Source of the DNA: Photobacterium swingsii
Lineage (GTDB): Bacteria; Pseudomonadota; Gammaproteobacteria; Enterobacterales; Vibrionaceae
Assembly (NCBI RefSeq): GCF_024346715.1
Contig: NZ_AP024852.1
Span: 248,001-312,000 of the forward strand
DNA length: 64,000 bases
Reading direction: 5' to 3'
Positions 35,695 through 48,663 of the stretch are shown piece by piece (positions within the stretch are counted from its first letter, which is position 1; each line of letters starts with the position of its first letter). The position numbers were made by a program, and so were the translations under genes. The notes under the pieces are model-generated. The model ran no database searches and had not been told where the DNA came from. It saw nothing but the letters and a program-made list of their open reading frames with translations.

Positions 35695-35988
35695 ATGCTC
35701 CATACTGTCATAACATCACCGTTTCAAACGACTGCGCTTGCCGATTGCTTACGCTATAGCAGGTCAAATGATGCAATTTTGCTGCTACAAGACGCCGTTA
35801 TTGCCGCAATAGATGAAAATAACTGGTGCCAAGCATTAAAAAAATCAGGGCTAAAAATTTATGTTCTTCGCGAAGACGTGCTAGCGCGCGGACTGAATGA
35901 AAAACTTACCAATGACTTTGAAGTTGTTGATTATAATGGATTTGTTTTGCTTTCTACTCAATGTGAAACGCAAATGAAATGGGCGTAA
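35695..35988 (+). CDS. tusB: Sulfur relay protein TusB
   Basis: 97-residue DsrH-like TusBCD subunit, seven bases after tusC. It contains LLLQDAVIAAI and a C-terminal DFEVVDYNGFVLLST typical of the family. It ends the tus operon, after which the str promoter begins. Confidence 0.92.
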   Translation: MLHTVITSPFQTTALADCLRYSRSNDAILLLQDAVIAAIDENNWCQALKKSGLKIYVLREDVLARGLNEKLTNDFEVVDYNGFVLLSTQCETQMKWA

Positions 35989-36065
35989 TCGTCGCACAAT
36001 ATCCCCATTCATTGCATGGAATGCAGATTGTTTAAGAAATGATCATCTTATTGATCGCTGGTTAG

Positions 36066-37106
<1,041 letters not shown>

Positions 37107-37193
37107 TACCGCTGGTAATAAGAATGGCGCGACAGGTTTATACCTGCCGCGCCTATTTCACTCTAAGGACTCCCTTAGTAAGAGGATACAATC

Positions 37194-39290
37194 GTGGCTC
37201 GTAAAACTCCTATTGAGCGCTACCGTAACATCGGTATCTGTGCTCACGTAGACGCCGGTAAAACCACTACTACTGAGCGTATCCTGTTCTACACTGGCCT
37301 TTCTCATAAGATCGGTGAAGTACACGACGGCGCAGCAACCATGGACTGGATGGAGCAGGAGCAAGAACGTGGTATCACTATCACATCTGCTGCAACTACT
37401 ACCTTCTGGCGTGGTATGGAAGGTCAATTTCCTGAGCATCGCGTAAACATCATTGACACCCCTGGACACGTTGACTTTACTATTGAAGTAGAACGTTCTT
37501 TGCGCGTACTTGATGGTGCTGTTGTTGTATTTTGTGGCTCTTCGGGCGTTGAACCTCAGTCTGAGACTGTATGGCGTCAAGCTGATAAATACGAAGTTCC
37601 ACGTATGGTTTTCGTAAACAAGATGGACCGTACTGGTGCTGACTTCCTACGTGTTGTTGACCAGATCAAAAACCGTCTTGGCGCAAACCCTGTGCCTATT
37701 CATTTGAATATTGGTGCAGAAGAAGAATTCAAAGGCGTTGTTGACCTGATCAAGATGAAGGCAATCAACTGGAATGAAGATGATCAGGGTATGACATTTA
37801 CCTATGAAGACATTCCAGCTGACATGCAAGACTTGGCAGATGAATGGCGTGAAAACTTAGTTGAATCAGCGGCTGAAGCTACTGAAGAACTAATGGAAAA
37901 GTACCTGGAAGAAGGCGAACTGTCTGAATCTGAAATTAAAGCAGGTTTACGCCAGCGTACTTTAAACAACGAAATCGTCCTAGCGACATGTGGTTCTGCA
38001 TTCAAGAACAAAGGTGTTCAGGCAGTACTAGACGCGGTTATCGAATTCCTACCATCACCAACGGAAGTAAGAGCTATCCACGGTGAAGATATGGACGGTA
38101 ACACAGTAGAGCGTCACTCTAGCGATGATGAACCTTTTGCGGCGCTAGCATTCAAGATCGCAACTGACCCATTCGTTGGCAACCTTACGTTTATGCGTGT
38201 TTATTCAGGCGTTGTTAACTCTGGTGACACCGTTTATAACCCAGTTAAAGAAAAACGTGAGCGTTTTGGTCGTATCGTACAGATGCATGCAAACAAGCGC
38301 GAAGAAGTAAAAGAAGTTCGTGCTGGTGATATTGCGGCTGCTATCGGTCTTAAATATGCGACTACAGGTGATACGCTATGTGACCAAGATAATAAAGTTA
38401 TCCTTGAGCGCATGGAATTCCCTGAACCAGTTATTCAGATCGCGGTAGAACCGCGTTCTCAAGCGGATCAAGAGAAAATGGGTATCGCACTAGGTAAACT
38501 AGCTGCAGAAGATCCATCTTTCCGTGTAGAAACAGACGATGAATCAGGTCAGACGTTAATTTCTGGCATGGGTGAACTTCACCTAGATATCATCGTTGAT
38601 CGTATGAAGCGTGAATTCAGCGTCGAATGTAATGTTGGTAAACCTCAGGTTGCTTATCGCGAAACTATTCGTGGTAACGCTGAAGTGGAAGGCAAGTTCA
38701 TTCGTCAATCTGGTGGTCGAGGCCAATACGGACACGTATGGCTAAAAATCGAACCATCAGAACAGGGTGAAGGCTTCGTATTCGTTGATGAGATTGTGGG
38801 CGGCACTGTACCTAAAGAATACATTAGTTCAGTTGCCAAAGGTATCGAAGAGCAGATGAACAACGGTGTACTAGCGGGTTACCCGGTACTCGATGTGAAA
38901 GCAACGCTATTCGATGGTTCTTACCACGATGTTGATTCAAGCGAAATGGCGTTTAAGATCGCAGGTTCAATGGCATTCAGGAAAGGTGCTCTTGAGGCAA
39001 ACCCTGTAATTCTTGAACCTATGATGAAAGTTGAAGTAACCACGCCAGAAGATTGGATGGGTGATGTTGTTGGTGACCTTAACCGTCGCCGCGGCATGAT
39101 CGAAGGTATGGATGATGGCCCTGCTGGCCTTAAAATTATCCGTGCACAAGTACCACTATCTGTGATGTTTGGTTACGCAACCGATTTACGTTCTGCAACG
39201 CAAGGTCGTGCATCGTACTCTATGGAATTTAGCGAATACGCTGAAGTACCTAAGAACGTTGCTGACAGTATTATTGCAGATCGCACGTAA
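37194..39290 (+). CDS. fusA: Elongation factor G
   Basis: 698-residue translocase GTPase. G1 is [12 protein letters not shown], switch [11 protein letters not shown] and G4 NKMDRTG. Domains II-V follow, with the domain IV tip near GRGQYGH. GTG start preceded by AAGAGG. Third gene of str. Confidence 0.99.
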   Translation: MARKTPIERYRNIGICAHVDAGKTTTTERILFYTGLSHKIGEVHDGAATMDWMEQEQERGITITSAATTTFWRGMEGQFPEHRVNIIDTPGHVDFTIEVERSLRVLDGAVVVFCGSSGVEPQSETVWRQADKYEVPRMVFVNKMDRTGADFLRVVDQIKNRLGANPVPIHLNIGAEEEFKGVVDLIKMKAINWNEDDQGMTFTYEDIPADMQDLADEWRENLVESAAEATEELMEKYLEEGELSESEIKAGLRQRTLNNEIVLATCGSAFKNKGVQAVLDAVIEFLPSPTEVRAIHGEDMDGNTVERHSSDDEPFAALAFKIATDPFVGNLTFMRVYSGVVNSGDTVYNPVKEKRERFGRIVQMHANKREEVKEVRAGDIAAAIGLKYATTGDTLCDQDNKVILERMEFPEPVIQIAVEPRSQADQEKMGIALGKLAAEDPSFRVETDDESGQTLISGMGELHLDIIVDRMKREFSVECNVGKPQVAYRETIRGNAEVEGKFIRQSGGRGQYGHVWLKIEPSEQGEGFVFVDEIVGGTVPKEYISSVAKGIEEQMNNGVLAGYPVLDVKATLFDGSYHDVDSSEMAFKIAGSMAFRKGALEANPVILEPMMKVEVTTPEDWMGDVVGDLNRRRGMIEGMDDGPAGLKIIRAQVPLSVMFGYATDLRSATQGRASYSMEFSEYAEVPKNVADSIIADRT

Positions 39291-39339
39291 TTGATATTGC
39301 GTCAACTTGCGTTGGCGCATAAAATACAAACTTCAGACG

Positions 39340-39363
39340 CGCTCCCTAACCTAGTAGGGGGCG
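39340..39363 (+). repeat. Hairpin between fusA and tuf
   Basis: CGCTCCCT pairs with AGGGGGCG (one G-T) around an eight-base loop in the 99-base gap. There is no T-run after it, so attenuation or RNA processing is more likely than termination. Confidence 0.4.
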
Positions 39364-39389
39364 TATCTTAACTAGGAAGGAACACGATT

Positions 39390-40574
39390 GTGTCTAAAGA
39401 AAAATTTGAACGCGTAAAACCGCACGTTAACGTTGGTACTATCGGCCACGTTGACCACGGTAAAACAACTCTAACTGCTGCTATCTGTACTACACTTGCA
39501 AAAGTGTACGGTGGTGTTGCTAAAGACTTCGCATCTATCGATAACGCTCCTGAAGAGCGTGAGCGCGGTATCACAATCTCAACTTCTCACGTTGAGTACG
39601 ATACTCCAACTCGTCACTACGCACACGTTGACTGTCCTGGACACGCCGATTACGTTAAAAACATGATCACTGGTGCTGCTCAAATGGACGGCGGTATCCT
39701 AGTTGTTGCTGCAACTGATGGCCCTATGCCACAGACGCGTGAGCACATCCTTCTTGGTCGTCAGGTTGGTATCCCTTACATCATCGTATTCATGAACAAA
39801 TGTGACATGGTTGATGATGAAGAGCTACTAGAACTAGTAGAAATGGAAGTTCGTGAACTTCTTTCTGAATACGAATTCCCTGGTGATGACTGCCCAGTAA
39901 TCATGGGTTCTGCTCTTGGCGCTCTAAACGGCGAGAAAGAGTGGGAAGACAAGATTGTTGAACTAGCTGAAGCTCTAGATTCTTACATCCCAGAGCCAGA
40001 GCGTGCTATCGATCTACCATTCATCCTTCCAATCGAAGATGTATTCTCAATCCAAGGCCGTGGTACTGTTGTAACTGGTCGTGTTGAGCAAGGTATCATC
40101 ACTGTAGGTGACGAAGTTGCTATCGTAGGTATCAAAGAAACTACGCTAACTACTTGTACTGGTGTTGAGATGTTCCGTAAACTTCTTGACGAAGGCCGTG
40201 CTGGTGAGAACGTTGGTGTTCTTCTACGTGGTACTAAGCGTGATGAAGTTGAACGTGGTCAAGTACTAGCTAAGCCTGGTTCAATCACTCCACACACTAC
40301 TTTCACTTCAGAAATCTACGTTCTTTCTAAAGATGAAGGCGGTCGTCACACTCCTTTCTTCAAAGGTTACCGTCCACAGTTCTACTTCCGTACAACTGAC
40401 GTAACAGGTACTATCGAACTACCTGAAGGCGTAGAAATGGTAATGCCTGGTGATAACATCTCTATGACTGTTACTCTAATCGCGCCAATCGCGATGGACG
40501 AAGGTCTACGTTTTGCTATCCGTGAAGGTGGCCGTACAGTTGGTGCTGGTGTTGTTGCAACTATCGTTGCTTAA
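39390..40574 (+). CDS. tufA: Elongation factor Tu
   Basis: 394-residue GTPase delivering aminoacyl-tRNA. G1 is [12 protein letters not shown]3 DCPGHADY and G4 NKCDMVDD; domains II and III are complete. GTG start with AGGAAGG upstream. Codon use is highly biased, as for an abundant protein. A second tuf copy, if any, lies outside the window. Confidence 0.99.
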   Translation: MSKEKFERVKPHVNVGTIGHVDHGKTTLTAAICTTLAKVYGGVAKDFASIDNAPEERERGITISTSHVEYDTPTRHYAHVDCPGHADYVKNMITGAAQMDGGILVVAATDGPMPQTREHILLGRQVGIPYIIVFMNKCDMVDDEELLELVEMEVRELLSEYEFPGDDCPVIMGSALGALNGEKEWEDKIVELAEALDSYIPEPERAIDLPFILPIEDVFSIQGRGTVVTGRVEQGIITVGDEVAIVGIKETTLTTCTGVEMFRKLLDEGRAGENVGVLLRGTKRDEVERGQVLAKPGSITPHTTFTSEIYVLSKDEGGRHTPFFKGYRPQFYFRTTDVTGTIELPEGVEMVMPGDNISMTVTLIAPIAMDEGLRFAIREGGRTVGAGVVATIVA

Positions 40575-40600
40575 TAGCAATTAGTGCATAACTAAGTACT

Positions 40601-40627
40601 AAAAAGGGAGCTTCGGCTCCCTTTTTT
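40601..40627 (+). terminator. str operon terminator
   Basis: AAAAAGGGAGC-TTCG-GCTCCCTTTTTT, a perfect stem with a stable TTCG tetraloop, 27 bases past tuf. Confidence 0.95.
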
Positions 40628-40740
40628 AATGCCTGTAATTCCTATCGCTAACCTCCTATCTTTATTGCTTATTTTTTTTCTAGTCCAAAACCTCTTATTG
40701 ATAGCTAAATCATCTAACAAATAGTGCTCTTGTAAGTGGT

Positions 40741-40759
40741 AATGAAAACTGTTCTTGTT
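40741..40759 (+). promoter_or_regulatory. Weak Fur-box-like site before bfd
   Basis: AATGAAAACTGTTCTTGTT agrees with about 15 of 19 positions of the vibrio Fur consensus, about 40 bases before bfd. Fur control of bfd is established in E. coli. The match here is only suggestive. Confidence 0.3.
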
Positions 40760-40797
40760 TATATTTACCTCTAAGCAAGTAATCAGTGAGCCTCCTA

Positions 40798-40986
40798 ATG
40801 TACGTTTGTTTATGTCATGCAATATCCGATAAAAAGATCATGAAGTTAACGATGGAACATAATTTGACGGATATTCGTGGCATTCGAGAAATCACACCAT
40901 TAGGGTCACAATGTGGGAAATGCATCCGACAAGCTAAGGTGATTATTGAGCAGACAATAGTATCCAAGTACCAAAAAGCCAGTTAA
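40798..40986 (+). CDS. bfd: Bacterioferritin-associated ferredoxin
   Basis: 62-residue [2Fe-2S] protein that reduces Bfr to release stored iron. The cluster ligands are visible: CLCH near residue 4-7 and CGKC near residues 37-40. MYVCLCHAISDKKI is the family N-terminus. It lies 82 bases before bfr in the same direction. Confidence 0.95.
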   Translation: MYVCLCHAISDKKIMKLTMEHNLTDIRGIREITPLGSQCGKCIRQAKVIIEQTIVSKYQKAS

Positions 40987-41068
40987 TTACGCCTTTTCTC
41001 ATTAGGCTTTTTTGACACTCTTCGATTCGGTTCTATCCTTTAATGAACTGACAGAGGAGTGTTATCGC

Positions 41069-41545
41069 ATGAAAGCTGATCCTAAAATCATCCAACACCT
41101 CAATAAAATACTGGGTAATGAGCTCGTTGCCATCAATCAGTATTTTCTTCATGCCAGAATGTACAAGGACTGGGGGCTAAAACATTTAGCCGATAAGGAA
41201 TATCATGAATCGATCGATGAAATGAATCATGCTGATCATTTGATAGAGCGCATCTTATTTCTTGAAGGGCTACCGAATTTGCAAGATTTGGGCAAGTTAA
41301 GTATTGGTGAAGATACCCAAGAAATGCTTGAATGCGACCTTGCTTTAGAGATGGCGGCAATCCCAGATCTGCGAGATGCCATCGCGTATGCGGAAGATGT
41401 GAGAGATTATGTTTCTCGTGATTTGTTCCAAGATATCCTTGAAGATGAAGAAGAGCATGTCGATTGGTTAGAAACCCAGCTTGGTCTCATTGAAAAAATG
41501 GGCATTGCTAACTATAACCAGGCGCAGATAGTTGATGAAGACTAG
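41069..41545 (+). CDS. bfr: Bacterioferritin
   Basis: 158-residue heme-containing ferritin that stores iron as 24-mers. All ferroxidase ligands are in place: Glu18, Glu51, His54, Glu94, Glu127, His130, with heme ligand Met52. The ATG preceded by GAGGAG is used; an upstream in-frame start is not family-like. Confidence 0.97.
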   Translation: MKADPKIIQHLNKILGNELVAINQYFLHARMYKDWGLKHLADKEYHESIDEMNHADHLIERILFLEGLPNLQDLGKLSIGEDTQEMLECDLALEMAAIPDLRDAIAYAEDVRDYVSRDLFQDILEDEEEHVDWLETQLGLIEKMGIANYNQAQIVDED

Positions 41546-41601
41546 TGCTCTTAACGGACACGCCTTCAATACGTATATAGCAATTTACGCAAAATCTGAT
41601 G

Positions 41602-41626
41602 AAGAGAGCAGGGGCTCTCTTTTTTC
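41602..41626 (+). terminator. Terminator after bfr
   Basis: AGAGAGC/GCTCTCT with a four-base loop and six T. Confidence 0.88.
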
Positions 41627-41694
41627 ATATTTGTACCGTAGCCCAGTGTAAAGCTTGCAATTTTGCTTCTTGATGATTAATTTTCACACAAGGG

Positions 41695-41722
41695 TTGCGT
41701 TCCGAAGTGTGATCTGTATAAT
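41695..41722 (+). promoter_or_regulatory. S10 operon promoter
   Basis: TTGCGT, 16 bases, TATAAT. Predicted start near 41729, giving a leader of about 230 bases before rpsJ. Confidence 0.75.
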
Positions 41723-41728
41723 GCTCCC

Positions 41729-42274
<546 letters not shown>

Positions 42275-42288
42275 GGGGAGATAAGAGA

Positions 42289-42918
42289 ATGATTGGTCTA
42301 ATCGGTCGTAAAGTGGGCATGACCCGCATCTTTACCGAAGAAGGCGTTTCTATCCCAGTAACAGTGGTTGAAGTTGAAAACAACCGTGTAACTCAAGTTA
42401 AATCTCTTGAGTCTGACGGTTACAACGCAATCCAAGTAACTGCTGGTACTAAGAAAGCTAGCCGCGTTAACAAACCAGAAGCTGGTCACTTTGCGAAAGC
42501 AGGTGTTGAAGCTGGTCGCGGTCTTTGGGAATTCCGTCTAGATAGTGGTGAAGAGTTTGCAGTTGGCGCTGAGCTAAACGTAGAACTGTTCAACGAAATT
42601 AAAAAAGTAGACGTTACTGGTACATCTAAAGGTAAAGGCTTCCAAGGTGCTATTAAGCGCTGGAACTTCTCTACTCAAGATATGACCCATGGTAACTCCT
42701 TGTCTCACCGTGCTCCGGGTTCAATTGGCCAATGTCAAACTCCAGGTCGCGTATTTAAAGGCAAGAAAATGGCTGGTCACATGGGTGCTGAGCGTGTAAC
42801 GACTCAAAACCTAGAGATCGTACGTGTTGACGCTGAGCGCAATCTGCTTCTTATTAAAGGTGCAGTACCAGGTGCTACAGGCGGTAACGTGATCGTAAAA
42901 CCAGCTGTTAAAGCGTAA
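42289..42918 (+). CDS. rplC: 50S ribosomal protein L3
   Basis: 209-residue early assembly protein near the peptidyl-transferase centre. [15 protein letters not shown] and the [21 protein letters not shown] loop, including the Gln methylated by PrmB, are present. Confidence 0.99.
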   Translation: MIGLIGRKVGMTRIFTEEGVSIPVTVVEVENNRVTQVKSLESDGYNAIQVTAGTKKASRVNKPEAGHFAKAGVEAGRGLWEFRLDSGEEFAVGAELNVELFNEIKKVDVTGTSKGKGFQGAIKRWNFSTQDMTHGNSLSHRAPGSIGQCQTPGRVFKGKKMAGHMGAERVTTQNLEIVRVDAERNLLLIKGAVPGATGGNVIVKPAVKA

Positions 42919-42934
42919 CGTCGAGGAGTTAGTA

Positions 42935-43537
42935 ATGGAATTGGTAGTCAAAGGCGCAGACGCGCTAACTGTCTCCGAAACTACTTTTGGGCGTGACTTC
43001 AATGAAGCGCTTGTACACCAAGTAGTTGTTGCTTTTGCAGCAGGTGCTCGTCAAGGTACACGTGCTCAGAAGACTCGTTCTGACGTTTCTGGTGGTGGTG
43101 CTAAACCATGGCGCCAGAAAGGTACAGGTCGCGCTCGAGCTGGTACAATCCGTAGCCCAATCTGGCGCTCGGGTGGTGTAACTTTTGCTGCACGTCCACA
43201 GGACCACAGCCAAAAAGTTAACAAAAAAATGTACCGTGGTGCTATGAAGAGCATTCTTTCTGAGCTAGTTCGTCAAGAGCGTCTAATCGTTGTTGATGAG
43301 TTTTCTCTAGAAGCACCAAAAACAAAAGCACTAGTTGCTAAGCTTAATGAGCTTGAGCTAACTGATGCACTGATCGTAACTGGCGAGCTAGATGAGAATC
43401 TATTCCTTGCAGCACGTAACCTATACAAAGTAGACGTACGTGACGCAGCGGCAATCGACCCAGTTAGCTTGATCGCTTTCGATAAAGTTGTGATGACTGC
43501 AGCAGCAGTTAAAGCAGTTGAGGAGATGCTAGCATGA
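42935..43537 (+). CDS. rplD: 50S ribosomal protein L4
   Basis: 200-residue protein with a long exit-tunnel loop (about 45-95; [19 protein letters not shown]). In E. coli it is the autogenous repressor of the S10 operon and an RNase E modulator. It overlaps rplW by four bases. Confidence 0.99.
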   Translation: MELVVKGADALTVSETTFGRDFNEALVHQVVVAFAAGARQGTRAQKTRSDVSGGGAKPWRQKGTGRARAGTIRSPIWRSGGVTFAARPQDHSQKVNKKMYRGAMKSILSELVRQERLIVVDEFSLEAPKTKALVAKLNELELTDALIVTGELDENLFLAARNLYKVDVRDAAAIDPVSLIAFDKVVMTAAAVKAVEEMLA

Positions 43538-43836
43538 TCACTGAAGAGCGTATTTTAAAAGTTCTACGTGCTCCGCACATCTCTGAAAAAGCTACAATGG
43601 CAGCTGAAAATGCGAACACTATCGTATTTAAAGTAGCTATGACAGCAACTAAGAGAGAGATCAAAGCAGCAGTTGAAAAACTGTTCGAAGTTGAAGTTAA
43701 GTCTGTAAATACTCTTATCACTAAGGGTAAGACCAAACGTCAAGGTATGCGCCAAGGCCGTCGTTCAGACGTGAAGAAAGCGTACGTTATCTTGAAAGAA
43801 GGTCAAGACATCGACTTCGCTGGTAGTGCAGAGTAA
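43534..43836 (+). CDS. rplW: 50S ribosomal protein L23
   Basis: 100-residue tunnel-exit protein that docks trigger factor and [18 protein letters not shown] and the [12 protein letters not shown]-terminal strand are conserved. Starts inside the rplD stop. Confidence 0.99.
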   Translation: MITEERILKVLRAPHISEKATMAAENANTIVFKVAMTATKREIKAAVEKLFEVEVKSVNTLITKGKTKRQGMRQGRRSDVKKAYVILKEGQDIDFAGSAE

Positions 43837-43854
43837 GACTAGGAGCTAAGAAGA

Positions 43855-44679
43855 ATGGCTATTGTTAAATGTAAGCCGACTTCCCCGGGTCGTCGCCACG
43901 TAGTTAAAGTGGTTAACTCTGACCTGCATAAGGGTAAGCCGTACGCACCACTACTAGAGAAAAACTCTAAGTCTGGTGGTCGTAACAATAACGGTCGTAT
44001 CACAGTACGTCACATCGGTGGTGGTAATAAACAACATTACCGTCTAATCGACTTTAAACGTACTAAAGATGGTATCCCAGCTAAAGTTGAGCGTTTGGAG
44101 TATGATCCAAACCGTAGCGCAAACATCGCGCTAGTTCTTTACGCTGACGGTGAACGCCGTTACATCATCGCGCCTAAAGGCATCCAAGCTGGTGACACTA
44201 TCCAGTCTGGTGCAGATGCTGCGATCAAAGTTGGTAACACGTTACCAATGCGCAACATCCCAGTAGGTTCAACAGTACACTGTGTTGAACTTAAGCCTGG
44301 TAAAGGTGCTCAGCTGGCTCGTTCAGCTGGTGCATACGCTCAGATCATTGCACGTGCAGGCACATATGTGACTCTACGTCTACGTTCTGGTGAAATGCGT
44401 AAAGTTCTTGCTGAAGGTCGTGCGACTCTAGGTGAAGTTGGTAACGCAGAACACATGCTACGTGAGCTAGGTAAAGCTGGTGCTTCACGCTGGCGCGGTG
44501 TTCGCCCAACTGTACGTGGTGTTGTAATGAACCCAGTGGATCACCCACACGGTGGTGGTGAAGGTCGTACATCAGGCGGTCGTCACCCAGTATCACCTTG
44601 GGGTGTTCCAACTAAGGGTTACAAGACTCGTAAGAACAAACGTACCGACAAGTACATCGTACGTCGTCGTAACAAGTAA
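43855..44679 (+). CDS. rplB: 50S ribosomal protein L2
   Basis: 274-residue protein essential for subunit joining and peptidyl transfer. [24 protein letters not shown] and the conserved [14 protein letters not shown] loop with its functional His are present. Confidence 0.99.
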   Translation: MAIVKCKPTSPGRRHVVKVVNSDLHKGKPYAPLLEKNSKSGGRNNNGRITVRHIGGGNKQHYRLIDFKRTKDGIPAKVERLEYDPNRSANIALVLYADGERRYIIAPKGIQAGDTIQSGADAAIKVGNTLPMRNIPVGSTVHCVELKPGKGAQLARSAGAYAQIIARAGTYVTLRLRSGEMRKVLAEGRATLGEVGNAEHMLRELGKAGASRWRGVRPTVRGVVMNPVDHPHGGGEGRTSGGRHPVSPWGVPTKGYKTRKNKRTDKYIVRRRNK

Positions 44680-44697
44680 TTATAAAGAGGATACGCC

Positions 44698-44976
44698 ATG
44701 CCACGTTCTCTCAAGAAAGGTCCATTTATTGACCTACACTTGCTGAAGAAGGTAGAGAAAGCGTTGGAAAGCGGTGACAAGAAGCCTGTAAAGACTTGGT
44801 CCCGTCGCTCAATGATCATTCCACAAATGATCGGTTTGACCATCGCTGTCCATAATGGTCGTCAGCACGTTCCTGTTTTCGTTTCTGAAGAAATGATCGG
44901 TCACAAGCTAGGCGAATTTGCACCAACACGTACTTACCGCGGTCATGCTGCGGATAAGAAAGCTAAAAAGCGCTAA
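44698..44976 (+). CDS. rpsS: 30S ribosomal protein S19
   Basis: 92-residue head protein forming a complex with S13 near the A site. [15 protein letters not shown] and [10 protein letters not shown] are diagnostic. Confidence 0.99.
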   Translation: MPRSLKKGPFIDLHLLKKVEKALESGDKKPVKTWSRRSMIIPQMIGLTIAVHNGRQHVPVFVSEEMIGHKLGEFAPTRTYRGHAADKKAKKR

Positions 44977-44986
44977 GGAGTAAGTA

Positions 44987-45319
44987 ATGGAAGCTATCGC
45001 TAAACATCGCTTTGCTCGCATTTCGCCGCAAAAAGCTCGTTTGGTTGCAGATCAACTGCGCGGTAAGCCAGTTGACCAAGCTCTAGAAATTCTTCAGTTC
45101 AGCAACAAAAAAGCTGCTGACCTGATCAAGAAAGTTCTAGAATCAGCTATCGCTAACGCAGAACACAACGAAGGCGCAGACATTGATGATCTTAATGTTG
45201 CAAAAATCTTCGTTGACGAAGGTCCTATCATGAAGCGTATTATGCCTCGTGCTAAAGGCCGTGCCGATCGCATCTTGAAGCGTTCTAGCCACATCACTGT
45301 TGTTGTAGCAGACCGCTAA
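44987..45319 (+). CDS. rplV: 50S ribosomal protein L22
   Basis: 110-residue protein whose beta hairpin lines the exit tunnel (macrolide-resistance hot spot, here [13 protein letters not shown], intact). Begins [20 protein letters not shown]. Confidence 0.99.
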   Translation: MEAIAKHRFARISPQKARLVADQLRGKPVDQALEILQFSNKKAADLIKKVLESAIANAEHNEGADIDDLNVAKIFVDEGPIMKRIMPRAKGRADRILKRSSHITVVVADR

Positions 45320-45338
45320 GAGACTAGGAGAGAAAGCA

Positions 45339-46028
45339 ATGGGTCAGAAAGTACATCCTAATGGTATTCGTCTAGGCATCGTTAAGCCTTGGAATACCAC
45401 TTGGTTTGCTAACAGCCAAGAGTTCGCTGACAACCTAGACGGCGACTTCAAGGTACGTCAGTTCCTAACTCAAGAACTGAAAAAAGCATCTCTATCACGC
45501 ATCGTTATCGAGCGTCCTGCTAAGAGCATCCGTGTGACTATTCACACTGCTCGTCCAGGCGTAGTAATCGGTAAGAAAGGTGAAGATGTAGAAAAACTAC
45601 GCGCTCGCGTTGCTAAGATCGCTGGTGTTCCAGCTCAGATCAACATCGCTGAAGTACGTAAGCCAGAGCTAGACGGTCAACTAGTAGCAGACAGCATCGC
45701 GTCTCAACTAGAACGTCGTGTTATGTTCCGTCGCGCTATGAAGCGTGCAGTTCAGAACGCTATGCGTCTTGGCGCTAAGGGTATCAAAGTTGAAGTAAGC
45801 GGTCGTCTAGGCGGCGCTGAAATCGCACGTACTGAGTGGTACCGTGAAGGTCGTGTACCTCTACACACTCTTCGTGCTGACATTGATTACGCAACTTCTT
45901 CGGCTCACACCCAATACGGTGTAATTGGTATTAAAGTTTGGATCTTCAAAGGTGAAGTTCTAGGCGGTATGCCAGTTGAAGAGCCTAAGGCTGATAAGCC
46001 TAAGAAGCAGCGCAAAAGCCGTAAATAA
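45339..46028 (+). CDS. rpsC: 30S ribosomal protein S3
   Basis: 229-residue mRNA-entry protein. KH domain with [13 protein letters not shown] (about 50-62) and an S3 C-domain. The basic tail ends KKQRKSRK. Slightly shorter than the 233 residues of E. coli, in the tail only. Confidence 0.99.
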   Translation: MGQKVHPNGIRLGIVKPWNTTWFANSQEFADNLDGDFKVRQFLTQELKKASLSRIVIERPAKSIRVTIHTARPGVVIGKKGEDVEKLRARVAKIAGVPAQINIAEVRKPELDGQLVADSIASQLERRVMFRRAMKRAVQNAMRLGAKGIKVEVSGRLGGAEIARTEWYREGRVPLHTLRADIDYATSSAHTQYGVIGIKVWIFKGEVLGGMPVEEPKADKPKKQRKSRK

Positions 46029-46039
46029 GGAGTTTATTG

Positions 46040-46450
46040 ATGCTGCAACCTAAACGCACTAAATTCCGCAAGACTTTTAAAGGTCGTAACCGCGGTTTAG
46101 CGAACGGTACTGACGTAAGCTTCGGTACATTTGGTCTTAAAGCTGTTGGTCGTGGTCGTTTGACTGCTCGCCAAATTGAAGCTGCACGTCGTGCTATGAC
46201 TCGTCATATCAAACGTCAAGGCCAGATCTGGATTCGTGTATTCCCAGACAAACCTATTACATCTAAGCCTCTTGAAGTTCGTCAAGGTAAAGGTAAAGGT
46301 AGCGTAGAATACTGGGTTGCTCAAATTCAACCAGGTAAAGTTCTATATGAAATGGATGGTGTTTCTGAAGAGCTAGCACGTGAAGCATTTAACCTTGCTG
46401 CACGTAAGCTACCAATCAAAACAACATTTGTAACTAAGGCGGTGATGTGA
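46040..46450 (+). CDS. rplP: 50S ribosomal protein L16
   Basis: 136-residue protein at the A-site tRNA elbow. [19 protein letters not shown] and the RVFPDKPIT segment containing the hydroxylated/modified Arg region are present. The ATG is preferred over a TTG one codon before. The TGA overlaps the rpmC ATG. Confidence 0.99.
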   Translation: MLQPKRTKFRKTFKGRNRGLANGTDVSFGTFGLKAVGRGRLTARQIEAARRAMTRHIKRQGQIWIRVFPDKPITSKPLEVRQGKGKGSVEYWVAQIQPGKVLYEMDGVSEELAREAFNLAARKLPIKTTFVTKAVM

Positions 46451-46641
46451 TGAACGCACAAGATCTGCGCGCGAAAAGCGTTGAAGAACTTAATGCTGAG
46501 CTTGTAGGCCTGCTACGTGAACAGTTCAACTTGCGCATGCAAGCTGCGACTGGTCAACTACAGCAGACTCACACTCTTAAAGCTGTACGTCGCGATATCG
46601 CACGTGTTAAAACCGTTCTGACTGAAAAGGCTGGCGCATAA
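46450..46641 (+). CDS. rpmC: 50S ribosomal protein L29
   Basis: 63-residue two-helix protein near the tunnel exit. [16 protein letters not shown] is the family core. Both ends overlap the neighbouring stop or start by one base. Confidence 0.98.
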   Translation: MNAQDLRAKSVEELNAELVGLLREQFNLRMQAATGQLQQTHTLKAVRRDIARVKTVLTEKAGA

Positions 46642-46892
46642 TGAGCGAAATTCGTACTCAGCTTGGTCGTGTTGTTAGCGACAAAGGCGATAAGTCTATT
46701 GTTGTTGCAATCGAGCGTAAAGTGAAGCACCCGATCTACGGTAAGTACATCACTCGCACGACTAAACTTCACGCACATGACGAAAACAACGAGTGTGGCC
46801 TAGGCGATACTGTTGAGGTTCGTGAGTGTCGTCCAATGTCTAAGACTAAGTCTTGGGCACTGGTACGTGTAGTTGAAAAAGCTCGCGGTTAA
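46641..46892 (+). CDS. rpsQ: 30S ribosomal protein S17
   Basis: 83-residue OB-fold primary 16S-binding protein. [19 protein letters not shown] and [16 protein letters not shown] are conserved. Last gene of the S10 operon, followed by a terminator. Confidence 0.98.
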   Translation: MSEIRTQLGRVVSDKGDKSIVVAIERKVKHPIYGKYITRTTKLHAHDENNECGLGDTVEVRECRPMSKTKSWALVRVVEKARG

Positions 46893-46915
46893 GCGAACTT
46901 AGCAACTAATTAAAC

Positions 46916-46952
46916 AAACGGCCCTGAAAAAATTTGGGGTCGTTTATTTTTT
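46916..46952 (+). terminator. Terminator at the S10/spc boundary
   Basis: AAACGGCCC pairs with GGGTCGTTT (one G-T) over an A/T loop and is followed by ATTTTTTG. It lies 24 bases past rpsQ. The remaining ~100 bases to rplN are A/T-rich and probably hold the spc promoter, with no clear consensus hexamer pair. Confidence 0.7.
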
Positions 46953-47055
46953 GTCTACCCATCGGTCGAAAATGGTGTTATTATTCGCCGCCTTTGAAGA
47001 AAAGGCATATCGATCCGAGAGGGTCTAGATGTTTTAAAATAAGCGGAGCACTAAC

Positions 47056-47427
47056 ATGATCCAAATGCAAAGTACGCTTGAAGCAGCCGATAACTCCGGC
47101 GCTCGTCGCGTAATGTGTATTAAGGTTCTGGGTGGTTCTCACCGTCGCTATGCACATATCGGTGACATCATCAAAGTTACTGTGAAAGAAGCAATTCCTC
47201 GCGGTAAAGTTAAGAAAGGTGATGTTCTGAAGGCGGTGGTTGTACGCACCCGTAAAGGCGTTCGTCGTCCAGACGGCTCTGTCATTCGCTTTGACCGTAA
47301 TGCTTGCGTACTGTTGAACGACACAAGTGAGCAACCAATCGGTACTCGTATTTTTGGCCCTGTGACTCGTGAACTTCGTAATGCGAAATTCATGAAAATT
47401 GTGTCACTAGCGCCTGAAGTACTGTAA
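47056..47427 (+). CDS. rplN: 50S ribosomal protein L14
   Basis: 123-residue intersubunit-bridge protein, also the docking site of Rsf[19 protein letters not shown] and [16 protein letters not shown] are conserved. First gene of the spc operon. Confidence 0.99.
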   Translation: MIQMQSTLEAADNSGARRVMCIKVLGGSHRRYAHIGDIIKVTVKEAIPRGKVKKGDVLKAVVVRTRKGVRRPDGSVIRFDRNACVLLNDTSEQPIGTRIFGPVTRELRNAKFMKIVSLAPEVL

Positions 47428-47439
47428 GGAGCGATCAAA

Positions 47440-47751
47440 ATGGCAGCAAAAATCCGTCGTAACGACGAAATTATCGTTCTTGCTGGTAAAGATAAAGGCA
47501 AGAAAGGTAAGGTAACTAAGGTTCTAGCAACCGGTAAAGTTATCGTTGAAGGTATCAACATGGTTAAGAAACACCAGAAGCCTGTACCGGCAATGGGTGT
47601 TCAAGGTGGCATCGTAGAGCAAGAAGCTGCGATCGACGCATCAAATGTTGCTATCGTTAACGGTCAAGGTAATGCGGACCGTGTAGGCTTCCGATTTGAA
47701 GACGGCAAAAAAGTTCGTTTCTTCAAGTCGACTGGCGAAACTATCAAGTAA
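47440..47751 (+). CDS. rplX: 50S ribosomal protein L24
   Basis: 103-residue assembly initiator with a KOW motif ([17 protein letters not shown]). Normal length. Confidence 0.98.
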   Translation: MAAKIRRNDEIIVLAGKDKGKKGKVTKVLATGKVIVEGINMVKKHQKPVPAMGVQGGIVEQEAAIDASNVAIVNGQGNADRVGFRFEDGKKVRFFKSTGETIK

Positions 47752-47795
47752 GTTTGGAGTAGTACTATGGCGAAACTGCATGATTACTACAAAGA
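47752..47795 (+). promoter_or_regulatory. S8 feedback site at rplE start
   Basis: GTAGTA just before the rplE ATG pairs with TACTAC in codons 7-8, enclosing GGCGAAACTGCATGAT. The region closely follows the E. coli spc S8 repressor site, which mimics the 16S binding site. Function is inferred. Confidence 0.7.
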
Positions 47796-48306
47796 GTCTA
47801 TTGTAAAAGAGCTTTCTGAAAAGTTCGAATACAAGAGCATCATGCAAGTCCCAAGGATCGAAAAAATCACACTTAACATGGGTGTGGGTGAAGCGATCAA
47901 CGACAAGAAGCTTTTAGAGAACGCAGCTGCTGACATGACTGCTATTGCAGGTCAGAAGCCGCTAATCACTAAAGCTCGTAAGTCTGTTGCTGGCTTTAAG
48001 ATCCGTGAGGGCTACCCGATTGGCTGTAAAGTAACCCTACGTGGCGAACGTATGTGGGACTTTTTCGAGCGTCTAATTTCAATTGCTGTACCTCGTATTC
48101 GTGATTTCCGTGGTCTAAACCCGAAATCATTCGATGGTCGTGGTAACTACAGCATGGGCGTTCGCGAGCAGATTATCTTCCCAGAAATCGACTACGATAA
48201 AGTAGATCGAGTGCGTGGTCTTGATATTACTATCACTACTACTGCAGCATCTGATGAAGAAGCTCATGCTCTGCTTTCTGCTTTTAACTTCCCATTCCGT
48301 AAGTAA
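47767..48306 (+). CDS. rplE: 50S ribosomal protein L5
   Basis: 179-residue 5S rRNA-binding central-protuberance protein. [11 protein letters not shown]-type segment ([13 protein letters not shown]) and [16 protein letters not shown] are present. Probable control point of the spc operon through S8. Confidence 0.99.
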   Translation: MAKLHDYYKESIVKELSEKFEYKSIMQVPRIEKITLNMGVGEAINDKKLLENAAADMTAIAGQKPLITKARKSVAGFKIREGYPIGCKVTLRGERMWDFFERLISIAVPRIRDFRGLNPKSFDGRGNYSMGVREQIIFPEIDYDKVDRVRGLDITITTTAASDEEAHALLSAFNFPFRK

Positions 48307-48321
48307 AAGTAAGGGTTACTA

Positions 48322-48627
48322 ATGGCTAAAGAATCGATGAAGGCGCGTGAAACTAAACGCGCTAAGCTAGTAGCTAAGTTCGCTGAGAAGCGTTCTGCGC
48401 TAAAAGCACTAATTAATGACGTGAATACGTCTGAAGAAGACCGCTGGAATGCAGTTCTTAAGCTTCAGTCACTTCCACGTGATTCTAGTCCTTCTCGTCA
48501 GCGTAACCGCTGTAACCAGACTGGACGCCCGCACGGCTACCTACGTAAGTTTGGTCTATGCCGTATCAAGGTTCGCGAAACTTGCATGAAAGGCGAGATT
48601 CCGGGTCTACGTAAGGCAAGCTGGTAA
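48322..48627 (+). CDS. rpsN: 30S ribosomal protein S14
   Basis: 101-residue head protein of the long, zinc-free type: no CxxC pairs, and [14 protein letters not shown] near residue 72. Confidence 0.98.
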   Translation: MAKESMKARETKRAKLVAKFAEKRSALKALINDVNTSEEDRWNAVLKLQSLPRDSSPSRQRNRCNQTGRPHGYLRKFGLCRIKVRETCMKGEIPGLRKASW

Positions 48628-48663
48628 TTTAGTTACCAATTTAGAATCACGGAGTATTGACTT

